Shown here: in pieces, positions 25,850 through 35,672 of the stretch
Numbering within the stretch: position 1 is the first letter of the stretch
Layout: every line of letters starts with the position of its first letter
Assembly: GCA_017516965.1 (NCBI GenBank)
Contig: JAFXAP010000015.1
Coordinates: 62,001 to 126,000 of the forward strand
Origin: Clostridia bacterium
Lineage (GTDB): Bacteria > Bacillota > Clostridia > Oscillospirales > Acutalibacteraceae
Reading direction: 5' to 3'
Length of the DNA: 64,000 nt
The notes under the pieces: generated by a model
What the model saw: only the letters and a program-made list of their open reading frames with translations
What the model was told of the DNA's origin: nothing
Database searches by the model: none
Position numbers and translations under genes: made by a program

Positions 25850-26691
25850 TGAATGTAATCTTTGTATGCACAGGCAACACCTGCCGCAGTCCAATGGCTG
25901 AATACTACTTAAAAGCAAAAAATTTAAGTAATGTGTTTGTAAAAAGCCGTGGATTTGGCGGCGGTGAAAATGCAAATGAAAATTCCGTTAAAGTTATGAG
26001 TGAAGTTGGGATTGATATAACCGCTCACAAATCACAACCCATTACAAAAGATGATATTGAAAATGCAGATAAAATTATTTGTATGAGCAATTCACACAAA
26101 CAACTTTTGTTGTCTTACGGCACAGATAAAAACAAATTGTCTGTTTTAGGTGGCGGTATTGACGACCCGTTTGGCTGTGATATAGAAACCTACCGATATT
26201 GTCGCAACAATATTTTTAAAAACATCGACGCTCTTATAACCGACGGCTTCTTTGACGAGATTAAAATATCTTTGGCGACAAAAGATGATGTCAAAGATAT
26301 CGCAAACATTGAAAAGCTTTCATTTTCTACACCGTGGAGTGAAAATGCAATTTGTGAATCAATGGAAGCCGGAACCTCTTTTTACGTCGCCCGTAAAGGT
26401 GATATTATCGCAGGTTATATGGGTCTTTCAAAAATAGCCGGTGAAGGTTACGTCACAAACATTGCAGTGCTCCCACAATATAGACAAACAGGGGTTGGAA
26501 GGTCGATTCTTGAATATGTAATCAAGGACTCTATGCAAGAACTTGAATTTATCTCGCTTGAAGTCCGCGTTTCAAACATAGCCGCAATTTCTCTTTATGA
26601 AGGTTTCGGTTTTGAAAGGGTGGGACTTAGAAAACGTTTTTACACAAATCCCACAGAAGATGCCATAATTATGACAAAAAATTTGATTTAA
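25849..26691 (+). CDS. Fusion of low-molecular-weight phosphatase and RimI-type acetyltransferase
   Basis: Two enzymes in one 280-aa chain. Residues 1-135 form a low-molecular-weight phosphatase: P-loop CTGNTCRSPMAE at 7-18 (Cys-x5-Arg) and DDPFG near 105. The Thr in the P-loop is the residue that in B. subtilis YwlE favours phospho-arginine over phospho-tyrosine. Residues 138-280 form a GNAT domain with ITNIAV-like YVTNIAVLPQYRQTGVG and EVRVSNIAAISLYEGFGFE, typical of RimI, which acetylates the N-terminal Ala of ribosomal protein S18. tsaD follows, a common rimI neighbour. The frame is continuous, so the fusion is read directly. Whether both halves are active is unknown. Confidence 0.88.
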   Translation: MNVIFVCTGNTCRSPMAEYYLKAKNLSNVFVKSRGFGGGENANENSVKVMSEVGIDITAHKSQPITKDDIENADKIICMSNSHKQLLLSYGTDKNKLSVLGGGIDDPFGCDIETYRYCRNNIFKNIDALITDGFFDEIKISLATKDDVKDIANIEKLSFSTPWSENAICESMEAGTSFYVARKGDIIAGYMGLSKIAGEGYVTNIAVLPQYRQTGVGRSILEYVIKDSMQELEFISLEVRVSNIAAISLYEGFGFERVGLRKRFYTNPTEDAIIMTKNLI

Positions 26692-26707
26692 TATTACTGG
26701 TGATTTA

Positions 26708-27712
26708 ATGATAATTTTAGCAATTGAATCGTCTTGCGACGAAACATCTGTCGCAATAACCGACGGACGCAAAATTCTCTCAAACATAATATCTACGCAA
26801 ATAGCTGAACATAAAATTTACGGTGGTGTTGTGCCGGAAATTGCTTCTCGCCGACACACCGAAGCCATATCTCAAGTGTGTGACCAAGCATTAAAGACTG
26901 CAAAAATCACATACAATGACATTGATGCTGTGGCTGTAACCTTTGCGCCCGGTCTTATAGGTGCATTGCTTGTTGGCGTCAACTTTGCCAAAGGCTTAAG
27001 TTATGCGCTCGGTGTTCCGCTTATACCGGTTCATCATTTGCGCTCACATATAGCGGCAAACTATATAGAAGCGCCAGAGCTTAAACCACCCTTTATGTGT
27101 CTTACGGTATCAGGCGGCAACACTATTATTACCGAAGTCAAAGATTACACCAAATTTTTTCCTGTGGGTAGAACCACCGACGATGCCGCAGGCGAATGTT
27201 TTGATAAAACCGCGCGCGCATTAGGTCTTTCATATCCGGGTGGCGTAAATCTTGATAAGATTGCAACCGTTGCCGATACGCAAAAATACCCACTTCCCAC
27301 ACCGCACACCGAAAACGAGTTTGATTTTAGTTTTTCAGGGCTTAAAACTGCGGTTGTAAACCTTGTGCACAATAAAAATCAAAAGGGCGAAGAAATTGAC
27401 ACGCCTGTTCTTGCCGCCACAATCAGACAAAAGGTTTGCGATATACTGATATCAAAAACCTTAGCGGCAACCGAAAGCAAGGGTTATAAAACAATAGTTA
27501 TGGCGGGTGGTGTTTCGGCAAACTCTGAACTTCGCGCACGTATGCAACAAGAGTGCCAAAAGCGTGGCATCACACTTTATTACCCACCGCTTAAATACTG
27601 CGGAGATAACGCCGCTATGGTTGGTGTTCAGGGGTATTATGAATATCTTGACGGCAACACATCCGATGCAACACTTAATGCAACGGCAACCTTACCTATA
27701 AACTACAGATAA
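26708..27712 (+). CDS. tsaD: tRNA threonylcarbamoyladenosine transferase TsaD
   Basis: Transfers threonylcarbamoyl to A37 of tRNAs reading ANN codons, with TsaB and TsaE. The 334-aa protein has the ASKHA fold with IESSCDETSVAI at the start, the metal-binding HHLRSHIAANYIE near residue 107, SGGNTII, and the C-terminal MAGGVSANSELR and CGDNAAMVG motifs. The ATG follows GGTGATTTA. tsaB and tsaE are not in the window. Confidence 0.96.
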   Translation: MIILAIESSCDETSVAITDGRKILSNIISTQIAEHKIYGGVVPEIASRRHTEAISQVCDQALKTAKITYNDIDAVAVTFAPGLIGALLVGVNFAKGLSYALGVPLIPVHHLRSHIAANYIEAPELKPPFMCLTVSGGNTIITEVKDYTKFFPVGRTTDDAAGECFDKTARALGLSYPGGVNLDKIATVADTQKYPLPTPHTENEFDFSFSGLKTAVVNLVHNKNQKGEEIDTPVLAATIRQKVCDILISKTLAATESKGYKTIVMAGGVSANSELRARMQQECQKRGITLYYPPLKYCGDNAAMVGVQGYYEYLDGNTSDATLNATATLPINYR

Positions 27713-27729
27713 TCGAGGTTTTTGTTTAT

Positions 27730-28641
27730 ATGAATAAAAAGCTTCTTATAATTACCAATCCCGCTTCGGGAAAGGGAAAAATTAAAACCGATTTGCTGAA
27801 ACTTGTTCAGATTTTTTCGGATGCAGATTTTGATGTAACCGTCTACCCGACAAAATGCCAGGGGGATGCCACTATTAAAGCAGGCTCGTTAAACGACGGC
27901 GATTACGACCGCATAGTTGTGTGCGGTGGCGACGGCACCCTCAACGAAGTTATTACAGGCATTATGCGAAAGGGATTAAAATGCACCTTAGGTTACATTC
28001 CCTATGGCACGCTTAACGAGTGGTCATCCAGTCTTAATATATCGCGCAACTCAAAAACTGCCGCAAAAGACATCGTCTCAGGTTGCGAACTTGACCTGGA
28101 CATAGGTAAGTTTGGCGATAGATATTTTGCATATACTGCTTCTTTTGGCGCCTTTACCGAAGCGTCATACTCGGCGCCTCAAGAGGTAAAAAACGTACTG
28201 GGTCAAGCCGCCTACTTTTTTGAAGGCATCAAAAGTCTAAGCAACATAAAACCAATACACCTAAAAATCAAAAGCGATACAAAAGAAATAGAAGACGATT
28301 TTTTGTTTGGCGCAATATCAAATTCTATGTCGGTGGGTGGAATAGTTAAATTCAAAGATTCTATTGTAAATTTAAATGACGGAAAATTTGAAGTTTTGCT
28401 GATTAAAAAACCAAGTTCAATAGTTCAATTACAATCCATTATAGATGGTCTTTTACGTATGGATTTAGATTGTGACGGAATCGAATTTTTCCACGCTCGT
28501 GAAATAACCATCACAGGTGGCAAAAACGTACCCTGGACATTGGATGGCGAATTTTCGGCTGGAAAAGATGTTGTGAAACTTAAAAATATACCCTCTGCGC
28601 TACATTTGATAGTGCCGTGCGATAAAAAAAGAGTTAAATAA
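27730..28641 (+). CDS. Diacylglycerol kinase-family lipid kinase
   Basis: Predicted to phosphorylate a lipid such as diacylglycerol, as soluble DgkB does in Firmicutes. The 303-aa protein begins KKLLIITNPASGKGK, has the nucleotide-binding VVCGGDGTLNEVI near residue 63 and GYIPYGTLNEWSSSL near 95. The usual GTxNDF motif is changed to GTLNEW. The C-terminal beta domain ends with VPWTLDGEFSAG. Its exact lipid substrate cannot be read from sequence. Confidence 0.88.
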   Translation: MNKKLLIITNPASGKGKIKTDLLKLVQIFSDADFDVTVYPTKCQGDATIKAGSLNDGDYDRIVVCGGDGTLNEVITGIMRKGLKCTLGYIPYGTLNEWSSSLNISRNSKTAAKDIVSGCELDLDIGKFGDRYFAYTASFGAFTEASYSAPQEVKNVLGQAAYFFEGIKSLSNIKPIHLKIKSDTKEIEDDFLFGAISNSMSVGGIVKFKDSIVNLNDGKFEVLLIKKPSSIVQLQSIIDGLLRMDLDCDGIEFFHAREITITGGKNVPWTLDGEFSAGKDVVKLKNIPSALHLIVPCDKKRVK

Positions 28642-28659
28642 ATTTTAAGGAGTTTATAT

Positions 28660-29679
28660 ATGTTTACAAGAGATATTGGAGTTGACCTTGGCACCGCTAA
28701 TACCTTGGTTTGTGTTAAGGGCAAAGGAATAATAATGCGTGAGCCCTCTGTTGTGGCATACGATGTAAGAAACGATGCTGTCCGCGCCGTAGGACGCGAA
28801 GCAAAAGAAATGATTGGCAGAACCCCCGGTTCAATTGTCGCCGTGAGACCGCTTAAAGATGGTGTTATTGCCGACTTTGACGTAACTGCCGCTATGCTTA
28901 AGCGATTTGTAAGCGAGGCACTTAAAGGCTCTTTCTTTTCACGTGTCCGTATGGTTATTTGCATTCCAACAGGTGTAACCGAGGTTGAAAGCCGCGCGGT
29001 TTTTGATGCCGCAAAACAGGCCGGCGCTTATGATGTTGACCTTATAGAAGAACCAATGGCAGCAGCTGTTGGCGCGGGACTACCTGTAGAAGAAGCAACC
29101 GGTAATATGATTGTTGACATTGGCGGCGGCACAAGTGAAATTGCCGTTATTTCGCTTGGCGATATTGTTACTTCGCAATCTCTTCGTATTGCAGGTGATG
29201 ACCTTGACGAAGCCATCATCAACCATATGCGTAAAAAACACAACCTTCTCATTGGTGAACGCACTGCCGAACAAATAAAGTTAGATATAGGCTCTGCAAA
29301 ACCTTATGAAGGCGAAACATCAATTGAAATAAAGGGCCGAAACGTTATTGACGGATTGCCTAAAAATGTTACTATAACCTCTCAGGAAGTGCGTGATGCT
29401 TTGGCTGACCCAATTTTGCAGATTGTTGACGCTATACGCTCCACACTTGAAAAAACTCCGCCTGAACTTTCAGCCGATATAATCGACAGCGGTATAACAC
29501 TTACCGGCGGAACATCGCTTTTACGAGGTCTTGCCGAACTCATTGCCGAAGAAACAGGTATGCCCGTAAGCATTGCGGCAAATCCGCTTGACTGCGTAGT
29601 TTTAGGCGCTGCAAAACGCCTCGAATCCGATAAGGGCTTCCAAAACTATGTTTTCCGCAGAGGAAAGAGATTTAGATAA
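28660..29679 (+). CDS. mreB: Rod shape-determining protein MreB
   Basis: Actin-like cytoskeletal ATPase that guides lateral wall synthesis. The 339-aa protein begins [21 protein letters not shown], with phosphate motifs DLGTANT and [17 protein letters not shown] and adenosine-site [14 protein letters not shown]. The ATG follows TAAGGAGTTTATAT. It is first in an mreBCD-PBP2 cluster; the neighbours fit the elongation complex. Confidence 0.97.
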   Translation: MFTRDIGVDLGTANTLVCVKGKGIIMREPSVVAYDVRNDAVRAVGREAKEMIGRTPGSIVAVRPLKDGVIADFDVTAAMLKRFVSEALKGSFFSRVRMVICIPTGVTEVESRAVFDAAKQAGAYDVDLIEEPMAAAVGAGLPVEEATGNMIVDIGGGTSEIAVISLGDIVTSQSLRIAGDDLDEAIINHMRKKHNLLIGERTAEQIKLDIGSAKPYEGETSIEIKGRNVIDGLPKNVTITSQEVRDALADPILQIVDAIRSTLEKTPPELSADIIDSGITLTGGTSLLRGLAELIAEETGMPVSIAANPLDCVVLGAAKRLESDKGFQNYVFRRGKRFR

Positions 29680-29697
29680 ATTTAAGGAGAAGTAAAA

Positions 29698-30558
29698 ATG
29701 CGTTTTTTTCTTCGCAGCAGACAGTTTAAAATAATTGTTGCAGTTTTTTGCGTGGTTGTTATTTTGACTGCCTCTTTTGGAATTTTTGCTAAGCGCATGT
29801 CACCCCAAACCGATATTGCAAGCACAATTGCCGCACCGTTTAAAACCTTGTTTTCAAATGTTTCAAACATTATAATTGACGCTTTTGATAACTATTCAAG
29901 CGGCAGCAGACTCAGTCTTGAAAATGCAGAACTAAAGGCTGAAATAGATGCGCTTAACAAAAAAATCGCTGATTACGATGAATTGGCACAGCAAAATAAT
30001 TTTTATAAAGAATATCTTGGCATAAAAGACACAAATCCTGATTTTGTTTTTACCGATGCCACAGTTATTTCAAGAGACACAGATGATCCTTTTGGCGCTT
30101 TCACCATAAACTGTGGCTCTACTTCGGGTATTTCAAAATATGATCCTGTAATAACCGGCGCAGGTTTAGTTGGTTACATAACAGATGTGGGGCTCACATC
30201 CTGTAAGGTAACAACCATTTTAAGCCCCGATATTACCCTTGGCGCTCTTGACAACAGAACTCAGGATTCAGGTATCATAACAGGTTCACTGTCTTTTGCG
30301 CAAAACGGATTTTGTCAGTTTGCCAATCTATCTCGTTCGTGCAGTGTTGCCGTAGGTGACTATATTGTTACTTCGGGTGAAGGAATTTTCCCCGAGGGTT
30401 TGCTCATAGGCTCTGTAAATAATATTGGTATTAATGAGAAAAATAACTCCATCTATGCCGAAGTAAAACCCTTTGCAGAAATAGAAGAACTTCGAACAGT
30501 TATGGTAATAACCGAATTTGAAGGACAGGGCGGCATAAAGGTCAAAGGTGGTAATTAA
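29698..30558 (+). CDS. mreC: Rod shape-determining protein MreC
   Basis: Bitopic membrane protein that links MreB and PBP2 in the elongasome. The 286-aa protein has one N-terminal membrane helix (KIIVAVFCVVVILTASFGIF), a coiled coil near residues 75-105 (LENAELKAEIDALNKKIADYDEL, cut by features), and a beta-barrel domain with DPFGAFTINCGSTSGISKYDPVI. It begins 18 bp after mreB behind TTAAGGAG. Confidence 0.94.
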   Translation: MRFFLRSRQFKIIVAVFCVVVILTASFGIFAKRMSPQTDIASTIAAPFKTLFSNVSNIIIDAFDNYSSGSRLSLENAELKAEIDALNKKIADYDELAQQNNFYKEYLGIKDTNPDFVFTDATVISRDTDDPFGAFTINCGSTSGISKYDPVITGAGLVGYITDVGLTSCKVTTILSPDITLGALDNRTQDSGIITGSLSFAQNGFCQFANLSRSCSVAVGDYIVTSGEGIFPEGLLIGSVNNIGINEKNNSIYAEVKPFAEIEELRTVMVITEFEGQGGIKVKGGN

Positions 30559-30561
30559 CCT

Positions 30562-31074
30562 ATGACAAGCCGAAAAAATATTTTTAAGTTAAGACTTATT
30601 AATGCATTAGTCTTTATCGTTTTATTTTACATTCAATATAACGGTATTTTCAGTATAAAAATAGCGCAGGCAAATCCTTTGCTTTGCATTGCATTTCTTG
30701 TAACAATGTGTATGTTTTGTTCTGAACTTACCTCAACAATTACGGGACTGGTATTAGGAATTTTTATAGATACAGTCACAGCCACACCCCCTGGGTTTAA
30801 TGCGTTGCTGTTAATGGTTTTAGGATTAGCCGTATCGCTTATTGTTAAACATCTTTTTAACAACAATATTTTTTCAGCCATAGCGCTTTGCACCATGTGC
30901 GCCACTATATATTATTTGTTGCGATGGCTGTTGCATTTTGCTTTTGTATCATCTGTGGCTGAAAATCTCACTTATCTTTTACAAATAGCGTTACCCTCCG
31001 TTTTGTATACAGTGGTTTTTGCTGTACCGTTTTATTATTTCCAAAAAGCGTTACACAAAAAATTTTATAAATAA
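30562..31074 (+). CDS. mreD: Rod shape-determining protein MreD
   Basis: Polytopic inner-membrane partner of MreC, 170 aa, with about five hydrophobic helices and the typical loop GLVLGIFIDTVTATPPGFNALLLMVLG containing a conserved Asp in the second helix pair. It follows mreC by 3 bp, with GGTGG as a modest ribosome binding site inside the mreC end. Confidence 0.88.
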   Translation: MTSRKNIFKLRLINALVFIVLFYIQYNGIFSIKIAQANPLLCIAFLVTMCMFCSELTSTITGLVLGIFIDTVTATPPGFNALLLMVLGLAVSLIVKHLFNNNIFSAIALCTMCATIYYLLRWLLHFAFVSSVAENLTYLLQIALPSVLYTVVFAVPFYYFQKALHKKFYK

Positions 31075-31098
31075 ACTTTAAAAGCGAGGTGACTTTAA

Positions 31099-33084
31099 TT
31101 GCCGTTTACCAAAAAACATCAGACTTCACTGACAGTTTTGTCAATACTACTTGTCATTGTGTTAATAATATACTCTGCACGTATATACTCTATACAAATA
31201 GTAAATTCATCTAAATATTCTTCAAATGCCAAAGGCAGCACCGCATCCCGCACGGCAGTTTTAAAAGCACCGCGTGGTGAAATACTTGACCGTTATGGCA
31301 GACAAATTGCCGCAAATCGTGACGGTTACAACATTGTTTTTAACAAGGCTTATGTTAAAGAAAATATTAACGACATTATTTTAAGTCTTGTAAATCTCTT
31401 GGACAAAAAAGGTGTTGAGCATAAGGACAAGCTTCCGCTTGAATATAAATCCCCTTATGGCTTTAAAGAAAACGAATCAACTGCAAAGCTTATTAAAACG
31501 TTGGATTTAGCTGATTATGCCACTGCAGCGAACTGTTTTACACGACTTATCGAACGCTATGAGCTTGAAAAATACACCCTTGATGAACAACGAAAAATCG
31601 CAGGGGTTCGCTACAGTATGGAGATAGAGGATTTTTCAATATCCTACCCTTACACCTTTGCGGAGGATATTCCTACCGAAATTATGCGCAAAATATCAGA
31701 GTCCAACTTTTTGTTAGACGGCGTTTCGGTAGAGGTCGTTCCGTTCAGATTTTATCCCGATACCTCACTTGCCGTAAATTTGATAGGCACAGTTGGCCCG
31801 ATTTTTGAAGAAGATTGGGCAGCGGGAGAAAATTACAAGGCGCGCGGTTACGCTTTTGATGACAAGGTTGGTAAAAGCGGTATCGAGTATTACGCCGAAG
31901 AGCATTTGCGCGGAACCGACGGTGAAATAACATATTATCTTGACGACGAAGGTAATATTGTTGATAAAGAAATTACCAAAAACGTTATTCCCGGCAAATC
32001 GGTAATGTTGACCCTTGATGCTAAAATACAACGCACCGTGCAAGATGCGTTGGAAACTACAGTAAAAGAACTGCAAAGTCAGGGTGGCACAGCGCGCGCG
32101 GGCGCCGCTGTGGTAACCGACGTAAAAACAGGCGGTGTTATCACCTCGGCTAACTACCCCACATACGACATTGCAACCATGTCTGAAAAGTATGACGAAT
32201 TACTTGCTGACCCCTCAGCCCCGCTTACCGACCGCGCTTTTCAAGGCGTGTATCCTATAGGTTCTACCATAAAACCAATCGTTGCGGCGGCGGCGCTTGA
32301 AAACAACCATTATAATCTTGGTGAAACAATTTTTTGCGCCAGAGAATATAAATATTTTGACGATTACAGACCAAGTTGTATGCACTACCACAAAGATATG
32401 GGGCTTACGGCTGCTCTTTCAAAAAGCTGTAACTACTTTTTCTTTGAACTCGGTCGCCGAGTAGGCGCTTTGACACTAACCGATTATTTTAAGCAATTTG
32501 GATTAGGTGTTAAAACAGGTGTTGAAATCAATGACAGCGCCGGTATTCTTGTTGAACCCACAAGCAACGGTTTCGGCGGTGACACGTTGCAAATTTCTAT
32601 TGGACAAATGAACGCCTTTACACCACTTCAACTTTCAAACTACGTTGCTACATTTGCAAACGGTGGCACACACTATAAAGCAACCTTGATTGATAAAATA
32701 ATATCTTATGATATGACACAGATTTATGACGACTGCAAACCTACAGTTGTAAATACTGTAAAGCTTAAAGATGAAACCATATCAGCTATAAAAGAAGGTA
32801 TGCTGTCAGTTACGGTGGACGGTACCGGTCAGGCAGCGCTTGGTGATTACCCCATAAAAATAGGCGGCAAAACAGGTACTGCTCAGGTTAAAGGTAAAGC
32901 CGACCATTCTACCTTCGTTTTGTTTGCGCCCTATGACAGCCCTGAAATCGCCATTTCGGTTGTACTTGAGCACGGCGCTTCGGGTTATGCTTCCGGTACT
33001 CTTGTACGACAAATTCTTGATTCTTACTTCTTCTCTTCTGACAACAATGTTTCAGACGTTCCACCATTTACTGTGTTAGAATGA
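31099..33084 (+). CDS. mrdA: Class B penicillin-binding protein 2
   Basis: Peptidoglycan transpeptidase of the elongasome. The 661-aa protein has a short cytoplasmic tail, one membrane helix (LTVLSILLVIVLIIYSARIYS), a class B dimerisation domain (KAPRGEILDRYGRQIAANRDGYNI) and a transpeptidase domain with the serine motif GSTIKPI (SxxK), SKSCNYFF (SxN) and GKTGTAQ (KTG). The start is TTG at 31099 behind GCGAGGTGAC. Its place after mreBCD supports PBP2 rather than PBP3 or SpoVD. Confidence 0.93.
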   Translation: MPFTKKHQTSLTVLSILLVIVLIIYSARIYSIQIVNSSKYSSNAKGSTASRTAVLKAPRGEILDRYGRQIAANRDGYNIVFNKAYVKENINDIILSLVNLLDKKGVEHKDKLPLEYKSPYGFKENESTAKLIKTLDLADYATAANCFTRLIERYELEKYTLDEQRKIAGVRYSMEIEDFSISYPYTFAEDIPTEIMRKISESNFLLDGVSVEVVPFRFYPDTSLAVNLIGTVGPIFEEDWAAGENYKARGYAFDDKVGKSGIEYYAEEHLRGTDGEITYYLDDEGNIVDKEITKNVIPGKSVMLTLDAKIQRTVQDALETTVKELQSQGGTARAGAAVVTDVKTGGVITSANYPTYDIATMSEKYDELLADPSAPLTDRAFQGVYPIGSTIKPIVAAAALENNHYNLGETIFCAREYKYFDDYRPSCMHYHKDMGLTAALSKSCNYFFFELGRRVGALTLTDYFKQFGLGVKTGVEINDSAGILVEPTSNGFGGDTLQISIGQMNAFTPLQLSNYVATFANGGTHYKATLIDKIISYDMTQIYDDCKPTVVNTVKLKDETISAIKEGMLSVTVDGTGQAALGDYPIKIGGKTGTAQVKGKADHSTFVLFAPYDSPEIAISVVLEHGASGYASGTLVRQILDSYFFSSDNNVSDVPPFTVLE

Positions 33085-33092
33085 TTTTAAAA

Positions 33093-33121
33093 TTGACATA
33101 AAATACCTTTTGTGATAAAAT
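33093..33121 (+). promoter_or_regulatory. Promoter of minD-mgsA-hisS-aspS
   Basis: TTGACA (33093-33098) and TAAAAT (33116-33121) with 17-bp spacing, just after the PBP2 stop codon and 37 bp before minD. Confidence 0.65.
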
Positions 33122-33157
33122 ATTTTGAAATACGCTAAAGGCAGGTGATAACATACT

Positions 33158-33889
33158 ATGGGTATTTGTTTAGCCACTACTTCAGGTAAAGGTGGCACAG
33201 GAAAATCAACCATTTCTTGTGGTCTTGCCCTTGCTTTTTCAAAATTAAATAAAAGCGTTTTACTTGTTGATATGGACGAGGGGCTTCGTTGTCTGGATCT
33301 GCTTTTAGGTGTTGATGAAAAGATTGTATTTGATCTTTCCGACATATTAAACGGCACAGCCATTGAAGACGGTATCTATTCCCTTCCCTCAAATTCTCAT
33401 ATAAATGTTATTCCGGCCCCTTCAAGCATTGGAAACATTTCTTTTGAAGCTTTAGCCGAATTTGCAAACAAGGTAAAATCATCTTATGATGTTGTAATTT
33501 TTGATTTTCCTGCAGGGCTTGACTTTTCGCTTTATTCGGCAATTGGCGACGACGTTCAGTTTTTAACGGTATGCAACCCTGACCCTGTGTCAGTTCGTGA
33601 TGCAACTGCTGTTTGCGCATCTTTACCAAAAACTGCGCTTGACCCAAGACTAATTATTAACCGCTTTGATGCGGAATATATAAAGAAAAAAATATATAAT
33701 AATATAGATGATATAATAGATATATCAGGATTTAGACTAATAGGTATTGTTCCGCAAAGCAAAGAACTAATGTTGCTTAGCGTTACACACAAAACACCAA
33801 CAAAATCAAAGGCATTCAAGGCGCTTTACCGTATAGCCAAAAGACTTAACGGTGAAAACGTAAGACTGCCGAAAATTAAGAAAATATAA
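33158..33889 (+). CDS. minD: Septum site-determining ATPase MinD-like
   Basis: P-loop ATPase that places the division septum with MinC. The 243-aa protein has the deviant Walker A motif SGKGGTGKSTISCGLA, the switch DMDEGLRCLDLLLG and FDFPAGLDFSL (Walker B). It is shorter than typical MinD (about 265 aa), and the usual C-terminal membrane helix (KKGLLARLFG-like) is only weakly represented by KALYRIAKRLNGENVRLPKIKK. No minC or minE is adjacent. It might be a MinD/ParA-like relative rather than a true MinD. Confidence 0.72.
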   Translation: MGICLATTSGKGGTGKSTISCGLALAFSKLNKSVLLVDMDEGLRCLDLLLGVDEKIVFDLSDILNGTAIEDGIYSLPSNSHINVIPAPSSIGNISFEALAEFANKVKSSYDVVIFDFPAGLDFSLYSAIGDDVQFLTVCNPDPVSVRDATAVCASLPKTALDPRLIINRFDAEYIKKKIYNNIDDIIDISGFRLIGIVPQSKELMLLSVTHKTPTKSKAFKALYRIAKRLNGENVRLPKIKKI

Positions 33890-33918
33890 TTTAAAGTATT
33901 TATAAGGGGGCAAATTTA

Positions 33919-34320
33919 ATGACAATTGCTTTAATCGCACACGATGCAAAAAAAGAACTTATGGTGCAATTTTGCATTGCATATTGCGGTGTTTTAAGCC
34001 GACACAACCTTGTATCTACAGGTACCACAGGCAAAACAGTATCCGAATCTACAGGTCTTGAAATAACCCACTTCTTAGCAGGCGCTCAGGGTGGCGCGCA
34101 ACAAATTGCTTCACGCATTGGTTGTGATGAAATCGACCTTTTATTACTCTTCCGTGATCCTCTTAATCCAAAGCCAAGCGAACCTGATGACCAGGCGCTT
34201 TTGCGTCTTTGCGATGTGCACAACATACCTGTTGCAACCAATATTGCAACAGCCGAGGTGCTTATACACGGTCTTGAGCGTGGCGATCTTGATTGGCGCG
34301 AAATTCTAAAAAATTCTTAA
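33919..34320 (+). CDS. mgsA: Methylglyoxal synthase
   Basis: Converts dihydroxyacetone phosphate to methylglyoxal and phosphate, relieving sugar-phosphate build-up. The 133-aa protein has ALIAHDAKKE at the start (catalytic His and Asp region), STGTTGKTV (phosphate binding), LLLFRDPLNPKP (catalytic Asp) and HNIPVATNIATAE, all close to the family pattern. The ATG follows TAAGGGGGC. Length is normal. Confidence 0.95.
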   Translation: MTIALIAHDAKKELMVQFCIAYCGVLSRHNLVSTGTTGKTVSESTGLEITHFLAGAQGGAQQIASRIGCDEIDLLLLFRDPLNPKPSEPDDQALLRLCDVHNIPVATNIATAEVLIHGLERGDLDWREILKNS

Positions 34321-34347
34321 TTTAAAAACATAAGGAAGTTATAAAAA

Positions 34348-35652
34348 ATGGCAGAAATTAACCGTGCCATAAAAGGCACGAATGATATGTTACCCTCGGA
34401 TTCTCACAAATTTCAATTTGTAGAGGGCAAAATGCTCGATATTGCATCACTCTACGGTTTTCGTGAGATACGCGTTCCCGTCTTTGAGCATACCGAAGTT
34501 TTTCAGCGTAGTGTTGGCGACACCACCGACGTTGTTCAAAAAGAAATGTACACCTTTGATGATAAGGGTGGTCGCTCTATAACCTTGCGTCCCGAACTTA
34601 CAGCAGGTGTTGTTCGCAGTGTTATAGAACACGGTCTTGTAAACGGCGCATTACCTGTAAAGGTTTGTTATGTTGGCGGTTGCTACCGCTATGAAAAGCC
34701 TCAGGCAGGTCGTCTTCGCGAATTTCACCAGTTTGGTGTTGAATGCTTTGGCGCCGCTTCTCCTGCTGCAGATGCTGAGGTTATTTCTCTTGGTCTTCAG
34801 GTGCTACAAACTGTGGGAATTAAAAACATTTCGCTTGAAATTAACTCAATCGGATGCCCCCAGTGTCGAAAAAATTACCACAAAGCGCTAAGTGAATATT
34901 TTGCATCACATATCGATACACTCTGCGAAACCTGTCGTGACAGACTTTCTCGCAATCCTATGCGTATTCTTGACTGCAAATCACCCGTTTGCTCAGCACT
35001 TGCCGAAAATGCACCAAAGGTGATAGACTTTTTGTGTGACGAATGTCAGGATCACTTTGACGGCGTAAAGGCTCACCTTGATGCCGCAGATATAAAATAT
35101 ACCGTTAACCCACAAATTGTTCGCGGACTCGATTACTACACAAAAACAGTATTTGAGTTTGTTTCAGGTGACATTGGCGCTCAAAGCACCGTTTGCGGTG
35201 GTGGCCGCTATGACGGTCTTGTATCTCAAATGGGTGGTCCACAAGTTGCAGCGCTCGGCTTTGGTATGGGTATCGAAAGACTGATGTTAGCCCTGCAAAA
35301 TCAAAATACCGAGTTCCCCGAGGCTAAAAAATGCGATATCTATATCGCGCCTATGGGTAACGCCGCCGCTATTAAAGCTACCTCTCTTTGTACCGCTCTT
35401 CGCCGAGACGGATTTGAAGCGCAGTGTGATGTTTGTGGCAGAGGCCTTAAGGCTCAGATGAAATACGCTGATAAAATCGGCGCTTTATACAGTATGGTTA
35501 TCGGTGATAACGAGCTTGAAACAGGCAAATGCAACATTAAAAATATGATTACGGGCGAAACAAAAGAGATTAGTCTTGTTAATTTTAGTGAGCAATTTAT
35601 GCAAATTAAGCTTGACTCTGCTTTAAATCAACTTGAAGAGTCAATTCTTTAA
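34348..35652 (+). CDS. hisS: Histidyl-tRNA synthetase
   Basis: Charges tRNA-His. The 434-aa class II synthetase has motif 1 (GFREIRVPVFEHTEVF), motif 2 (CYRYEKPQAGRLREFHQFGVE), the histidine-A motif LDYYTKTVFEF and motif 3 (ALGFGMGIERL), with a C-terminal anticodon-binding domain from residue 330. It is 20 bp upstream of aspS, a frequent pairing in Firmicutes. The ATG follows ATAAGGAAG. Confidence 0.97.
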   Translation: MAEINRAIKGTNDMLPSDSHKFQFVEGKMLDIASLYGFREIRVPVFEHTEVFQRSVGDTTDVVQKEMYTFDDKGGRSITLRPELTAGVVRSVIEHGLVNGALPVKVCYVGGCYRYEKPQAGRLREFHQFGVECFGAASPAADAEVISLGLQVLQTVGIKNISLEINSIGCPQCRKNYHKALSEYFASHIDTLCETCRDRLSRNPMRILDCKSPVCSALAENAPKVIDFLCDECQDHFDGVKAHLDAADIKYTVNPQIVRGLDYYTKTVFEFVSGDIGAQSTVCGGGRYDGLVSQMGGPQVAALGFGMGIERLMLALQNQNTEFPEAKKCDIYIAPMGNAAAIKATSLCTALRRDGFEAQCDVCGRGLKAQMKYADKIGALYSMVIGDNELETGKCNIKNMITGETKEISLVNFSEQFMQIKLDSALNQLEESIL

Positions 35653-35672
35653 AAATTATAGAAGGTGTTTTT

